A stretch of 53,924 nt of DNA from an uncultured Microbacteriaceae bacterium (GCA_946481135.1 CAMLMQ010000001.1:1-53924); one strand, 5' to 3'. Positions 17,220 through 25,829 are shown, counted from the stretch's first letter. The notes: generated by a model not told the origin, from the sequence alone. Translations and numbers: made by a program.

Positions 17220-18023
17220 TCATGTAACCGGCACCGGTCCGCCCCACCCGAAGGCGGTCGCGGAGACGGGCATGTCGCCGGGCTCTGCCGGCGCGAGGAG
17301 CGCCGACTGCTGAAGCGAGGCGAGCAGGACGCCTCGCGCCGTCCGCAGCTCCAGGATGGAGGTCGCCCGATCGCCCAACCGCTCGGCGCGTAGCGACTGC
17401 CCGATCCAGCCGGGGGCCGAGAGTCGTGCCACGGTCAGCTGGAGAGTCACCGTCGCGATACGCAGCGACTCGCCCGGGTTGACGATCGCGGGGGCGAGGA
17501 CATCCCCTGCGACCAGATACCAGGCGGGGTGGAGCGCTGAGCTCGTCGGATCGCCCCACTCGTCGCTGAGGGGACGGATCCACGACTCGAGGGTCCCGCC
17601 GGACCGCGCCGGCCACGGTCGCGCGCAGCGCCAGTCGAGCTCTCCGGACAGGCTGCGCGGATCCGCCGGTCCCGTCGGTGGGAGGCCGCGCGGAACGCTC
17701 GCGGGAACGACGTCGAGCTCGTCGGCACGTGTCCATCCGACCATCACGGTCGTGGTCGGTCGACTGTCGAGGAAGCCACGGATGAGCGTCGTGCGGCGGC
17801 GCCTGCCGTCGCGCAGCACCTCGTGCCGGGCATCGAGCTCGCCGGGTGGGACGACCCGGTGAAACGATGCGTGCACCTCGGTCGGCACCCAGCCGGACGC
17901 GCCCGCCGCGGTGTCCGAGCGCACGAGGGCCGCCGCGAGCGCACCACCGAACGTGGCGGGCGACCCCCACCGGTCGTCGAGCGCGACGCGCACCGTCTCG
18001 CCCCGAGATCCACTTGTGCTCAT
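17220..18023 (-). CDS. Double-hotdog acyl-CoA thioesterase-like protein
   Basis: A 267-residue protein made of two hotdog-like halves, as in TesB and related thioesterases. The first half has DRWGSPATFGGALAAALV and HASFHRVVPPGEL. The second has LHPAWYLVAGDVLAPAIV and ends with QSALLAPAEPGDMPVSATAF. There is no Cys or signal peptide. It is the first gene on the minus side of the divergent region and would release a CoA thioester, or act on an acyl-CoA made by the aldehyde dehydrogenase across the promoter. The substrate is unknown. Confidence 0.7.
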   Translation of the reverse strand: MSTSGSRGETVRVALDDRWGSPATFGGALAAALVRSDTAAGASGWVPTEVHASFHRVVPPGELDARHEVLRDGRRRRTTLIRGFLDSRPTTTVMVGWTRADELDVVPASVPRGLPPTGPADPRSLSGELDWRCARPWPARSGGTLESWIRPLSDEWGDPTSSALHPAWYLVAGDVLAPAIVNPGESLRIATVTLQLTVARLSAPGWIGQSLRAERLGDRATSILELRTARGVLLASLQQSALLAPAEPGDMPVSATAFGWGGPVPVT

Positions 18024-18095
18024 GATCCGATTGTGCAGTAATAGGGGAATCGCTTGAAGTAGTACTGGAATAATCCGAACAACGGGAGTGCTGAG
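18024..18095. promoter_or_regulatory. Divergent control region of the catabolic cluster
   Basis: This 72-bp, comparatively AT-rich gap separates the two oppositely transcribed catabolic operons. It holds GTACTGGAATAAT (18062-18074), shared with the 17.2-kb gap, and on the complement CTATTACTGCA (18034-18044), shared with the importer promoter region. A ribosome-binding site (GGGAG, 18084-18088) precedes the flavin oxygenase ATG. No convincing -35/-10 pair could be chosen, so activator dependence is possible. Confidence 0.5.
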
Positions 18096-19292
18096 ATGAA
18101 GTTCGACTACCTGTTCACGATGGACAACCCCGGGAACGTCTACCGCTACGGCGAGCTCCTGGACATGGCCACCGAGCAGATCGTGCACCTCGACGAATCC
18201 GGATTCGGCACCCTCTGGCAGGGCGAGCACCACTTCGGCGGCGAAGGATACGAGATCAACCCGAACCCGATCGTATCCGGCACCTGGGCCGCGGCCTTGA
18301 CGAAGAACCTGCGCATCGGGACAGGTGCCGTCACCCCGCCCTTCTGGCACCCGCTCCGGCTCGCCGAAGACCTCGCACTTCTCGACCACTACAGCAAGGG
18401 TCGTCTCGACATCGGCGTCGCCCGCGGCATCCAGCCCCGCGAAGCGATGAACTTCAACCCCGACGGCGACAAGCGCAACGACGAGAAGAACTGGCGCTTC
18501 TTCCTCGAGACGCTCGACATCGTCAAGAAGGCCTGGACGATGGAGGGCTTCCACCACGAGGGCGAGTTCTACACGTTCCCCCACCCGGGCGTGCCCGACA
18601 GCGCGACCTGGTACCCGCGGAATCCGCTGTGGCGGGACGAAGACGGCCAGTACGTCGGGATGTCGATCATTCCCAAGCCGTACCAGAAGCCCTACCCCGC
18701 GATGTGGAACCTCCTCGACAAGACACCCGGCTTCCGCACGAGCGCGCAGCAGCGCATGAACGTCATCACCTGGCTGCGCTCGCGCGAGGGCCTGCGCGAG
18801 TGCATGGACGCCTACCAGGAAGAGCTGACGAGCGTGCTCGGCCGGCCGGCCGGTCGCGGCGAAGGCATCTCGCTGATGCGCATGGTCTACGTCGCCGAGA
18901 CCGACGAGCAGGCGGAACGCGAGTCGCGCGAGCTGATCGAGAAGCTCTACAACTACGTCGGCGGAGTGCGCCCTCGCGACATGTTCGCGAACCCCGGCGA
19001 GAAGCTCACCGACGAAGAGCAGACCGGTTCGTGGTGGAAGTTCCTCTACCCGCGCGAGCACCTGTTCATCGGCTCGCCGGAGACGGTGCGCGAGCAGGTG
19101 CGGCACCTGCGCGACGAGTGGGGCATCGAGCGTCTCGTGCTGTGGTCGTGGATTCCCGGCCTCACGCAGGAGCAGGTCATGCGATCCAACCGCCTCTTCG
19201 CCGAGGAGGTGCTCCCGCACTTCCCCGAGGGCGTGCAGGACTCGGTGCGCCCCGAGATGCCCGAGGGCTTCGGCCCGCTCACCGGGGACTGA
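18096..19292 (+). CDS. Luciferase-like (LLM) flavin-dependent monooxygenase
   Basis: A 398-residue TIM-barrel flavin oxidoreductase of the bacterial luciferase class (MKFDYLFTMDN; WQGEHHFGGEGYEINPNPIV; RIGTGAVTPPFWHPLRLAEDLALLDHYSKGRLDIGVARG; C-terminal IGSPETVREQVRHLRDEWGI). Members use reduced FMN supplied by a reductase, and one is encoded eight genes... in the same operon at 24427-24942. It is a functional counterpart of RutA but does not look like a RutA orthologue: N-terminal residues and length differ. It probably oxidises or opens a ring, possibly through a flavin peroxide. It is the first gene of the plus-strand operon and is followed after 4 bp by ridA. Confidence 0.85.
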   Translation: MKFDYLFTMDNPGNVYRYGELLDMATEQIVHLDESGFGTLWQGEHHFGGEGYEINPNPIVSGTWAAALTKNLRIGTGAVTPPFWHPLRLAEDLALLDHYSKGRLDIGVARGIQPREAMNFNPDGDKRNDEKNWRFFLETLDIVKKAWTMEGFHHEGEFYTFPHPGVPDSATWYPRNPLWRDEDGQYVGMSIIPKPYQKPYPAMWNLLDKTPGFRTSAQQRMNVITWLRSREGLRECMDAYQEELTSVLGRPAGRGEGISLMRMVYVAETDEQAERESRELIEKLYNYVGGVRPRDMFANPGEKLTDEEQTGSWWKFLYPREHLFIGSPETVREQVRHLRDEWGIERLVLWSWIPGLTQEQVMRSNRLFAEEVLPHFPEGVQDSVRPEMPEGFGPLTGD

Positions 19293-19296
19293 GCGG

Positions 19297-19695
19297 ATGC
19301 GCCGCATCATCCGGGTGCCGGAGGGCCCCCAGTACGACGACAGCTACCCGCTCTCGCAGGGCGTCGAGACCGACACGATGGTGTTCGCCAACGGGATGGC
19401 CTTCGACAACGACACCCGGACGCGGATGGCGGAAGCGGTGACGATCGCCGACGAGACGAGGATCGTGCTCGACGCGCTCGGCGCGATTCTCGCCGACGCC
19501 GGATGCACGATCGCCGATGTCGTGAAGACCACCGTGTATCTCTCCGAGCGCGAGTACTACGACGAGATGAACTCCGTGTACTCGCAGTACTGGGCACCGG
19601 GCGAGTTCCCGACCCGTGCGACCGTCTACGTCGGCATCGGCAGTCAATGCCGCGTCGAGATCGACGTCGTCGCGGTGAAGGGAGCGAGCTCATGA
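19297..19695 (+). CDS. RidA/YjgF-family enamine/imine deaminase (RutC-like)
   Basis: A 132-residue RidA-fold protein with the family's C-terminal signature FPTRATVYVGIGSQCRVEIDVVAV. The arginine in PTRATV corresponds to the substrate-anchoring Arg of RidA (Arg105 in the enteric protein). RidA proteins hydrolyse reactive enamines and imines such as 2-aminoacrylate; RutC is proposed to process aminoacrylate in uracil breakdown. It lies between the oxygenase and the dehydrogenase and overlaps the latter by ATGA, as expected if an enamine intermediate forms. Confidence 0.88.
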   Translation: MRRIIRVPEGPQYDDSYPLSQGVETDTMVFANGMAFDNDTRTRMAEAVTIADETRIVLDALGAILADAGCTIADVVKTTVYLSEREYYDEMNSVYSQYWAPGEFPTRATVYVGIGSQCRVEIDVVAVKGASS

Positions 19696-21140
19696 GCTCG
19701 CGGATCGTCGCTCACGACCTCATCGGGGCGGTCTCGGAGCCCGGCCCGGGCCCGCGCATCCCGGTCACGGACCCCGCGACGGGTGCCGTCATCGGCGAGG
19801 TCGCGCTCGCCGACCGTGCGCACGCCGCGGCCGCGATCGCCGTGAGCGCCGCCGCCGCCGCGGGCTGGGCACGCACGGCTCCCCGCGCGCGCGGGCGCCT
19901 CCTGCATGCGCTCACCCGACTGCTCGACCGCGACCGCGCCGAGCTCGCCTCGCTCATCACACTCGACAACGGCAAGACGGCGCGCGACGCGGATGCCGAG
20001 ATCTCGCGCGCGTCGGAGCACCTCGAAGCCGCGGCGGGCGCCGCACCGTTCCTCGTCGGCGACCTGCAGCACGACGTCATCCCCGGCCTCGACGGCGCCG
20101 TGCTGCGCGAGCCGATCGGCCCGTGCGCGATCGTGTCGCCGTTCAACTTCCCGATCATGACGGGCTCCATCTACTGGGCCTGGGCGCTCGCGTGCGGCAA
20201 CCCCGTCATCATCAAGCCGTCGGAGCAGGCGCCCCTCGCGGCCACCCGGCTCGGCGAACTGTTCCTCGAGGCCGGCTTCCCGCCCGGCGTCGTCACGATC
20301 CTGCACGGCGGTCGCGACGCCGTGGAGGCGCTGTGCGACTCGCCCGACGTCGCCGCCGTGTCGCTCATCGGGTCGACCGCGACCGCGCGCGCCGTCTTCG
20401 AGCGCGCGAGCCGAGCCGGCAAACGTGCCCAGACCGCGGGCGGCGCGCGCAACCCGCTCGTCGTGATGCCGGACGCGCCCGTCGAGGCGACCGCGGACGG
20501 CGTCGTGGCCTCCGCGTTCACCATGGCCGGGCAGCGCTGCCTCTCGGCGAGTGTGCTCGTGCTCGTCGGCGACGCGGGCGACGACCTCCTGGCCGCGATC
20601 GTCGAGCGCTCCCGTGGCCTCGTCGTCGGCGCCGGGAACGACGCCACGACGACGGTGCCTCCGCTGATCTCGCGGGCGTCCGTGGATGCCGCGGTCGCCG
20701 CGATCGACGCCGCCGAGACCGAAGGTGGCACCGTGCTGCTCGACGGCCGCGACGCGGTCGACCCCGACGGCGGGTACTTCTTCGGCCCGACCATCGTCGA
20801 CGGCGTCCGCGGCGACGGCCACCTAGTGCACGCCGAGCTCTTCGGCCCCGTGCTCGCCGTCGTGCGCGTGCCCGACCTCGACGCGGCGCTCGACGTCGTC
20901 AACGGCAGCCCGTTCGGCAACGCCGGCTCGATCTTCACGCGCGACGGCGCGGCATCTCGGCGCTTCACCGCCGAGGCGAAGGTCGGCAATATCGGCATCA
21001 ACGTCGGCGTCGTCGCCCCCACGGCCGACTTCGGCTTCGGCGGACGGCGCGGGTCGTTCTTCGGCACGATCCACTCCCAGGGCCGCTACGCCGTCGAGTT
21101 CTTCACCGACATCAAGTCGGTCTCCACCCGGTGGGTCTGA
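19692..21140 (+). CDS. CoA-acylating aldehyde dehydrogenase (methylmalonate-semialdehyde dehydrogenase type)
   Basis: A 482-residue aldehyde dehydrogenase with catalytic Cys283 (AGQRCLSAS). The SPFNFPIM segment, GGARNPLVVMPDA and the C-terminal FFGTIHSQGRYAVEFFTDIK follow MmsA/IolA rather than general aldehyde dehydrogenases. Such enzymes turn malonate or methylmalonate semialdehyde into acetyl- or propionyl-CoA without activating CO2 first. The product of pyrimidine-type breakdown (malonate semialdehyde) would suit it, unlike the canonical Rut pathway where RutE reduces it. It overlaps ridA and the next gene (TGATG). Confidence 0.87.
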   Translation: MSSRIVAHDLIGAVSEPGPGPRIPVTDPATGAVIGEVALADRAHAAAAIAVSAAAAAGWARTAPRARGRLLHALTRLLDRDRAELASLITLDNGKTARDADAEISRASEHLEAAAGAAPFLVGDLQHDVIPGLDGAVLREPIGPCAIVSPFNFPIMTGSIYWAWALACGNPVIIKPSEQAPLAATRLGELFLEAGFPPGVVTILHGGRDAVEALCDSPDVAAVSLIGSTATARAVFERASRAGKRAQTAGGARNPLVVMPDAPVEATADGVVASAFTMAGQRCLSASVLVLVGDAGDDLLAAIVERSRGLVVGAGNDATTTVPPLISRASVDAAVAAIDAAETEGGTVLLDGRDAVDPDGGYFFGPTIVDGVRGDGHLVHAELFGPVLAVVRVPDLDAALDVVNGSPFGNAGSIFTRDGAASRRFTAEAKVGNIGINVGVVAPTADFGFGGRRGSFFGTIHSQGRYAVEFFTDIKSVSTRWV

Positions 21141-23212
21141 TGTCTCCCCTGCTCGATTCCGCCCAGCGCGCCCTCGTCGAGGCCCCCCTCGACCTCGGGC
21201 CCGTGCGCGTGCGCAATCGGGTCTTCGTCGCTCCCCACACGACGAACTTCGGCGTGGCGGGCGAGAACCTCGTGACGCCGCGACACCTCGACTACCACCG
21301 GGCCCGGGCACGCGGCGGGGCGGGGCTCATCATCACCGAAGGCATCCGCGTGCACCCGACGAGCCTGCGACGGCTCGGCATCCAGGCCTACTCCGACGCC
21401 GCGACGCCCGGGTTGCGCGCGCTCGCCGAGACGGTGCACGCCGAGGGCACGCGGCTGTTCGGGCAGCTCCTCCACACGGGGCGCCACTCGGGCGACGAGA
21501 TGGCCGGATCCTGGGGACCCGAGCCCACGCCGTGGACGACGACCGCGAACGTCCCGCACGTCGTGAACAGCTTCGATATCCGGACGCTCCTCGACGGCTA
21601 CGTCGCGTCGACCCATCGCCTCATCGAAGCGGGGTTCGACGGCATGGAGATCCACATCGGCCACGGGCACCTCCTGCACCAGTTCCTCTCCCCCGTGAGC
21701 AACCACCGCGACGACGCCTACGGGGGCTCGCGCGAACGGCGCATGCGGCTCGCGGTCGAGGTCGTGCGCGTCGTGCGCGAGGCCGCAGCGGGGCGAGTCG
21801 CGATCGGTCTGCGCCTGAGCGCGAGCGAGTTCCTCGACGGCGGGCTCGACGTCGACGACATGGTCGGCATCGTCGCCGACCTCGAGGACGGCACGCCGTT
21901 CGACTTCCTGCACGTGAGCCACGCCGCGTACACGGGCAGCGCCTCCTCCCTCGCGACGCAGATGGCAGACATGAGCTACGGACCGACGCCGTTCATCGGT
22001 TTCGCGCGGCGCTTCCGCGAGGAGTTCCCCGACTCACCGGTGCTCGCGATCTGTCGCATCGACGACCTCGCGGCCGGAGCCGACATCCTCGACCGCGGCG
22101 ACGCCGACATGGTCGGGTTCGCCCGCGGACACATCGCGGAGCCGCGCCTGCTGCAGCTCTCGGTCGCGGGCGACGTGCCACCGCGCAGCTGCATCGCATG
22201 CAATCAGGGCTGCAACGCCAACCTCGAAGCGATCACGCCGATCACCTGCACCGTCAACCCCGCGGTGGGCCGGGAATCCGAATGGGACGCGGCGGCGGCC
22301 ACGTCGGCGCATCCGCGGCGGGTCCTCGTCATCGGGGCGGGACCAGCGGGGATCGAGGCGGCGAGCACCGCGGCTTCCCGCGGGCACGACGTGACCCTCG
22401 TCGACGAGCGCGATGAGGTCGGCGGTCAGCTCCTCGACCTCGTGCTGCTGGACGGGCGACCCGGATTCCACACTCTCCTCGACGAACTGCGTGACATCCT
22501 CGGGCGATCCGGCGTGCAGCCCCGCCTCGGTGAGCGGTGGGACGCCGAGCGCATCGCCGCCCACGATCCCGACGTCGTCGTGCTGGCGAGCGGCGCGCGG
22601 CACGAGCGGTCCCCGCTCTCGGACGCTCTCGGCGTACCGGTCCTCGACCCCGAGGACGTGCTGCGCGACCCCCGACTCGTCGAGCCCCGCATGGTCGTGT
22701 TCGACGAGAGCGGCGTGTGGGAGGCGAGCGGCCTCGCCATGCACCTCGCGCACCGTGGCGCCACGGCGACTCTCGTCTCGCCCGTGGCGGGCTTCGCCCA
22801 ACGCGTCACGGTGTACTCGCGGCTGGCTCTCGCCGATCAACTGCGTGACGCCGGCGTCGCCGTGCGGTCGCCGGCCGTTCTCGAGCAGCGGGACGTCGTG
22901 ACGCTCGTCAGCTCGTCGGCTCGGACGGCGGAGCCTCTGCCCGACGTGCGGTCGGTCGTGCATGTGCGGCCCCGCCGTGCGCGGGACGCCCTCGTGGAAG
23001 AACTCGCTCGGGGCGGGTGGAGCGGAGAGCTCTACACGGTCGGCGACGCCTTCGCGCCCCGAACCTCCCAGGAGGCGATCGCCGAAGGGCGTGGCGTCGG
23101 GCTCGTCATCGGCGTCGACGACCCCCGCGTGGCTGCCGGGATCCGCATGCGTCCCCCCTACGCGTATCCCCTGCGCCACGACCCCGTCCTCACCGGCGGG
23201 AGCGTCGCATGA
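21140..23212 (+). CDS. Old-yellow-type NADH:flavin oxidoreductase with 4Fe-4S and FAD/NAD(P) domains
   Basis: A 690-residue multidomain reductase of the 2,4-dienoyl-CoA reductase/trimethylamine dehydrogenase group. Residues about 10-345 are the FMN TIM barrel (HIGHGHLLHQFLSPVSNHRDDAYGGS). Cys351, 354, 358 and 370 form the C-x2-C-x3-C-x11-C cluster site. From about 390 there is an FAD/NAD domain starting VLVIGAGPAG. It could reduce an activated C=C bond or demethylate or dehydrogenate an amine. In the 4Fe-4S OYE family it would accept NADH. The start shares bases with the previous stop and the end overlaps the SDR gene. Confidence 0.88.
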   Translation: MSPLLDSAQRALVEAPLDLGPVRVRNRVFVAPHTTNFGVAGENLVTPRHLDYHRARARGGAGLIITEGIRVHPTSLRRLGIQAYSDAATPGLRALAETVHAEGTRLFGQLLHTGRHSGDEMAGSWGPEPTPWTTTANVPHVVNSFDIRTLLDGYVASTHRLIEAGFDGMEIHIGHGHLLHQFLSPVSNHRDDAYGGSRERRMRLAVEVVRVVREAAAGRVAIGLRLSASEFLDGGLDVDDMVGIVADLEDGTPFDFLHVSHAAYTGSASSLATQMADMSYGPTPFIGFARRFREEFPDSPVLAICRIDDLAAGADILDRGDADMVGFARGHIAEPRLLQLSVAGDVPPRSCIACNQGCNANLEAITPITCTVNPAVGRESEWDAAAATSAHPRRVLVIGAGPAGIEAASTAASRGHDVTLVDERDEVGGQLLDLVLLDGRPGFHTLLDELRDILGRSGVQPRLGERWDAERIAAHDPDVVVLASGARHERSPLSDALGVPVLDPEDVLRDPRLVEPRMVVFDESGVWEASGLAMHLAHRGATATLVSPVAGFAQRVTVYSRLALADQLRDAGVAVRSPAVLEQRDVVTLVSSSARTAEPLPDVRSVVHVRPRRARDALVEELARGGWSGELYTVGDAFAPRTSQEAIAEGRGVGLVIGVDDPRVAAGIRMRPPYAYPLRHDPVLTGGSVA

Positions 23213-23964
23213 CCCGCGGCACGCACCCCGTCGCGATCGTCACGGGGGCGACGGGCACGATCGGAGTCGCGATCGCGGAACGGCTGTTGCACGAGGGCTG
23301 GGCGCTCGTGCTCACCGCGCGAAGCGCCGACGAACTCGAGGACGTGCACGCGTCGCTCCCCTCCGATGCGCGGGAGAGGGTGGCGATCCAGAGCCACGAC
23401 GTGAGCGACGCCGCGCAGTGCCGGGCGGTCGTCGACCTGGCGCTGGAGCTGCACGGCCGTCTCGACGGTCTCGTCAACAACGCCGGCACGATGCTGCGGG
23501 CGACCTCCCTCGAGACATCTCTGGCGGAGTGGAATCGCGTGCTGACCGTCAACCTCACGGGGATGTTCCTCATGTCGACGGCGGCATACGAACCGCTCGC
23601 GGCGTCGGGCCGGGGCGCGATCGTGTCGACCTCGTCGACCCACGGGACGCTCGCGGCCAAGGGCAACGCGGCGTACTCGACGAGCAAGGCCGGGATGAAC
23701 CACCTCACTCGGATTCTCGCTCTCGAGTGGGCGCCGGCGGGCATCCGGGTGAACGCCGTCGCCCCGACGGTCGTCCCCTCGCGCCAGAACTACGAGCTCC
23801 TCGCCGACCCCGCCTACGTCGCACGCAAGATGAGCGCGATCCCTCTCGGTCGGCCCGTCGATGCGGAGCACGTGGCCGCGGCCACGGCGTATCTCCTGTC
23901 GTCCGACGCGGGTTCCACGACGGGACAGACCCTCATCCTCGACGGCGGCGAAAGCCTCGCCTGA
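23209..23964 (+). CDS. Short-chain dehydrogenase/reductase
   Basis: A 251-residue classical SDR. The cofactor motif is TGATGTIG (12-19), NNAGT is at 90-94, and the catalytic residues are Ser143, Tyr156 and Lys160 (YSTSK). The C-terminal LSSDAGSTTGQTLILDGG is standard. The acid of the second strand is replaced by TARSADEL, which suggests NADP(H). It overlaps the OYE gene by 4 bp. In this operon it could interconvert a semialdehyde or ketone and its alcohol, a role comparable to RutE though the family differs. Confidence 0.85.
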   Translation: MTRGTHPVAIVTGATGTIGVAIAERLLHEGWALVLTARSADELEDVHASLPSDARERVAIQSHDVSDAAQCRAVVDLALELHGRLDGLVNNAGTMLRATSLETSLAEWNRVLTVNLTGMFLMSTAAYEPLAASGRGAIVSTSSTHGTLAAKGNAAYSTSKAGMNHLTRILALEWAPAGIRVNAVAPTVVPSRQNYELLADPAYVARKMSAIPLGRPVDAEHVAAATAYLLSSDAGSTTGQTLILDGGESLA

Positions 23965-23999
23965 CCTGCATCCTCCATCACGACGAAAGGCACCCCGAC

Positions 24000-24434
24000 A
24001 TGGCTCACCTCTATACGGCGCACGCGAGCGTGCAAGGCGGACGAGAAGGGCACGGCCGCACGGACGACGGCCGCCTCGACGTGAACCTCTCGCGCCCCGC
24101 GTCAGGAGGGCCGGGAACCAACCCCGAGCAATTGTTCGCCGTCGGCTACGGCGCGTGCTTCGAAGGAGCGCTCGGCACCGTCGCACGCCGCCGACGCGTC
24201 GACCTCGGCGAGACCGCCGTGCAGTCGATGGTGTCGCTCCACTCCGACGACGACGGCACGTTCCACATCGAGGTCGCGCTCGAAGTGGAACTCGCGGGGG
24301 TCGAGGACGGCAAGCTCGCCGTCGATCTCGTGCGAGAAGCCCACACGGTCTGCCCGTACTCGAAGGCGCTCAACGGAAACGTCGACGTGGCGCTGAGCGC
24401 GAACGGCCTCTGGGTGGCTGGTCCCCGTGGCTGA
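24000..24434 (+). CDS. Ohr/OsmC-family organic hydroperoxide reductase
   Basis: A 144-residue protein of the Ohr subfamily. The redox cysteines are Cys53 (GYGACFEGA) and Cys118 (HTVCPYSKA), and Arg20 and Glu43 match the active-site pair that controls the peroxidatic Cys. Ohr reduces organic hydroperoxides with lipoylated protein or thiols. Its position between an SDR and the flavin reductase in a flavin-oxygenase operon suggests detoxification or processing of a peroxy intermediate rather than a general stress role, for which no OhrR gene is seen nearby. It overlaps the next gene by 8 bp. Confidence 0.87.
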   Translation: MAHLYTAHASVQGGREGHGRTDDGRLDVNLSRPASGGPGTNPEQLFAVGYGACFEGALGTVARRRRVDLGETAVQSMVSLHSDDDGTFHIEVALEVELAGVEDGKLAVDLVREAHTVCPYSKALNGNVDVALSANGLWVAGPRG

Positions 24435-24942
24435 GTCTCGGACGGTCGCGGAGGTGCCGGAGATGCACGAGTCGGCCGACCTCCGCCGCGCGTTCACCCT
24501 GTTCCCGCGCGGCGTCATGGCGGTCGCGGCCCTCGTCGACGGGGAGCCCGTGGGCTTCGCGGCGAGCGCTTTCGTCTCGGTCTCCCTCGATCCCGCGCTC
24601 ATGGTGATCTGCGTGGACCGGGCGTCGACCACCTGGCCGAGGCTCTCGCGCGCCGAACGGATCGGGGTGTCCGTGATCGCCGAGAGCGACGCGGCGCTCG
24701 GCCGTCAACTGGGGTCGCGGAAGACCGATCGCTTCGCGGGAGTGGACCTCTACGAGGAGGACGGCGCGCTCCTGCTCGAGAACGCCGTCGCGACGTTCAC
24801 GACGTCGATCCAGCAGGTCGTCGACGGGGGCGACCACCTCATCGTGGTCTTCCGGGTGCACTCGTACAGCATGACCCCCGAGCGCGCGCCGCTCGTATGG
24901 CATGACACGAAGTTCGCCGGCGTGCGTCCGCTCGACAGCTGA
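24427..24942 (+). CDS. Flavin reductase (RutF/HpaC-type)
   Basis: A 171-residue split-barrel flavin reductase: LRRAFTLFPRGVMAVAAL, GFAASAFVSVSLDPALMVICVD, then SVIAESDAALGRQLGSR. It supplies FMNH2 to two-component flavin monooxygenases, here most likely the LLM enzyme encoded at the head of the operon. The start is a GTG at 24427 overlapping the Ohr gene by 8 bp. RutF plays the same part for RutA. It could alternatively serve the old-yellow enzyme. Confidence 0.87.
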   Translation: MAESRTVAEVPEMHESADLRRAFTLFPRGVMAVAALVDGEPVGFAASAFVSVSLDPALMVICVDRASTTWPRLSRAERIGVSVIAESDAALGRQLGSRKTDRFAGVDLYEEDGALLLENAVATFTTSIQQVVDGGDHLIVVFRVHSYSMTPERAPLVWHDTKFAGVRPLDS

Positions 24943-24947
24943 CGCCG

Positions 24948-25829
24948 ATGGTCGCCGCGACGTGGCTCGGCCTGCTGGTCGCCGCCTGCTACGGCACGAG
25001 CGACTTCCTCGGCGGGCTGCTGTCCCGCCGCACGCGGCTCATCGACGTCCTGCTCGGAGCCCAGGCGACGATGGCCGTTCTCGCCCTCGGGACCCTCGTC
25101 GTCTCGCCTCCGCCACCCGGCGTCGCGGGGTGGGGTTGGGGTCTGGCGGCCGGAGTCGCGCAAGCGGGAGGAGTCGCGGCCCTGTTCCGCGGACTGGCTG
25201 TGGGGCGGATGGGCGTCGTCGCGCCGCTGTCCGCCCTCGCCGTCGTCGTCCCCTTGAGCGTCGGCCTGGCGAGCGGCGATCCGCTCTCGGGCCCCCTTGG
25301 CGGCGGACTCGCGGCAGCGGTCGTCGGGGCGATCCTCGCCGGCGGTCCCGAGGTACGACGGTCGGAAGGCCCCCCCGGCTCGCGCGCGGCGATCGGGTAC
25401 GCGTTCCTCGCGGCTCTCGGATTCGGGTGCTCCCAGGTGCTGCTGGCGCAGGGGGCGGCCGTGCATGTGCCCTCCACGCTCGCCGGAGCGGCGGGTGCCG
25501 CGCTGGTGCTGTACGGCACGGTGTGGCTCGTGCTCGCGGTTCGCCGGCGCGTGCGGACGGCCCCTGTCGACCCGCCGCGGATGCGCGGTCCGATCCTCAT
25601 CGGAGTCGTCGCCATCGGCGTGCTCAACTTCACCGCGAACACCGTGTTCGGCCTGTCGAGCATCGTGGCGCCGCTCTCCGTTCTCGCTGTGCTCGCCGCG
25701 CTCTATCCGCTCGTCACCGCGGGACTCGCCCGGGTCGTCCTCCGCGAGCGCCTCCGTCCCGTCCAGTTCGTGGGGATCGCGCTCGTCGTCGCGGGGCTCG
25801 TCGTGATGGTCGCCGTCAGCCCACGCTGA
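24948..25829 (+). CDS. EamA/DMT-family permease
   Basis: A 293-residue membrane protein with ten predicted helices in two repeated EamA halves. The typical second-half ending is APLSVLAVLAALYPLVTAGLARVVLRERLRPVQFVGIALVVAGLVVM. It may export a toxic intermediate or import a substrate. It starts 5 bp after the flavin reductase stop and is the last gene of the plus-strand operon. No terminator hairpin is obvious before the next gene. Confidence 0.83.
   Translation: MVAATWLGLLVAACYGTSDFLGGLLSRRTRLIDVLLGAQATMAVLALGTLVVSPPPPGVAGWGWGLAAGVAQAGGVAALFRGLAVGRMGVVAPLSALAVVVPLSVGLASGDPLSGPLGGGLAAAVVGAILAGGPEVRRSEGPPGSRAAIGYAFLAALGFGCSQVLLAQGAAVHVPSTLAGAAGAALVLYGTVWLVLAVRRRVRTAPVDPPRMRGPILIGVVAIGVLNFTANTVFGLSSIVAPLSVLAVLAALYPLVTAGLARVVLRERLRPVQFVGIALVVAGLVVMVAVSPR

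Noticed and set aside
18096..19292. Assignment of the LLM oxygenase as RutA
   Set aside because: Length and N-terminal motif differ from RutA and the accompanying genes do not make up a full Rut operon; only the functional analogy is kept.
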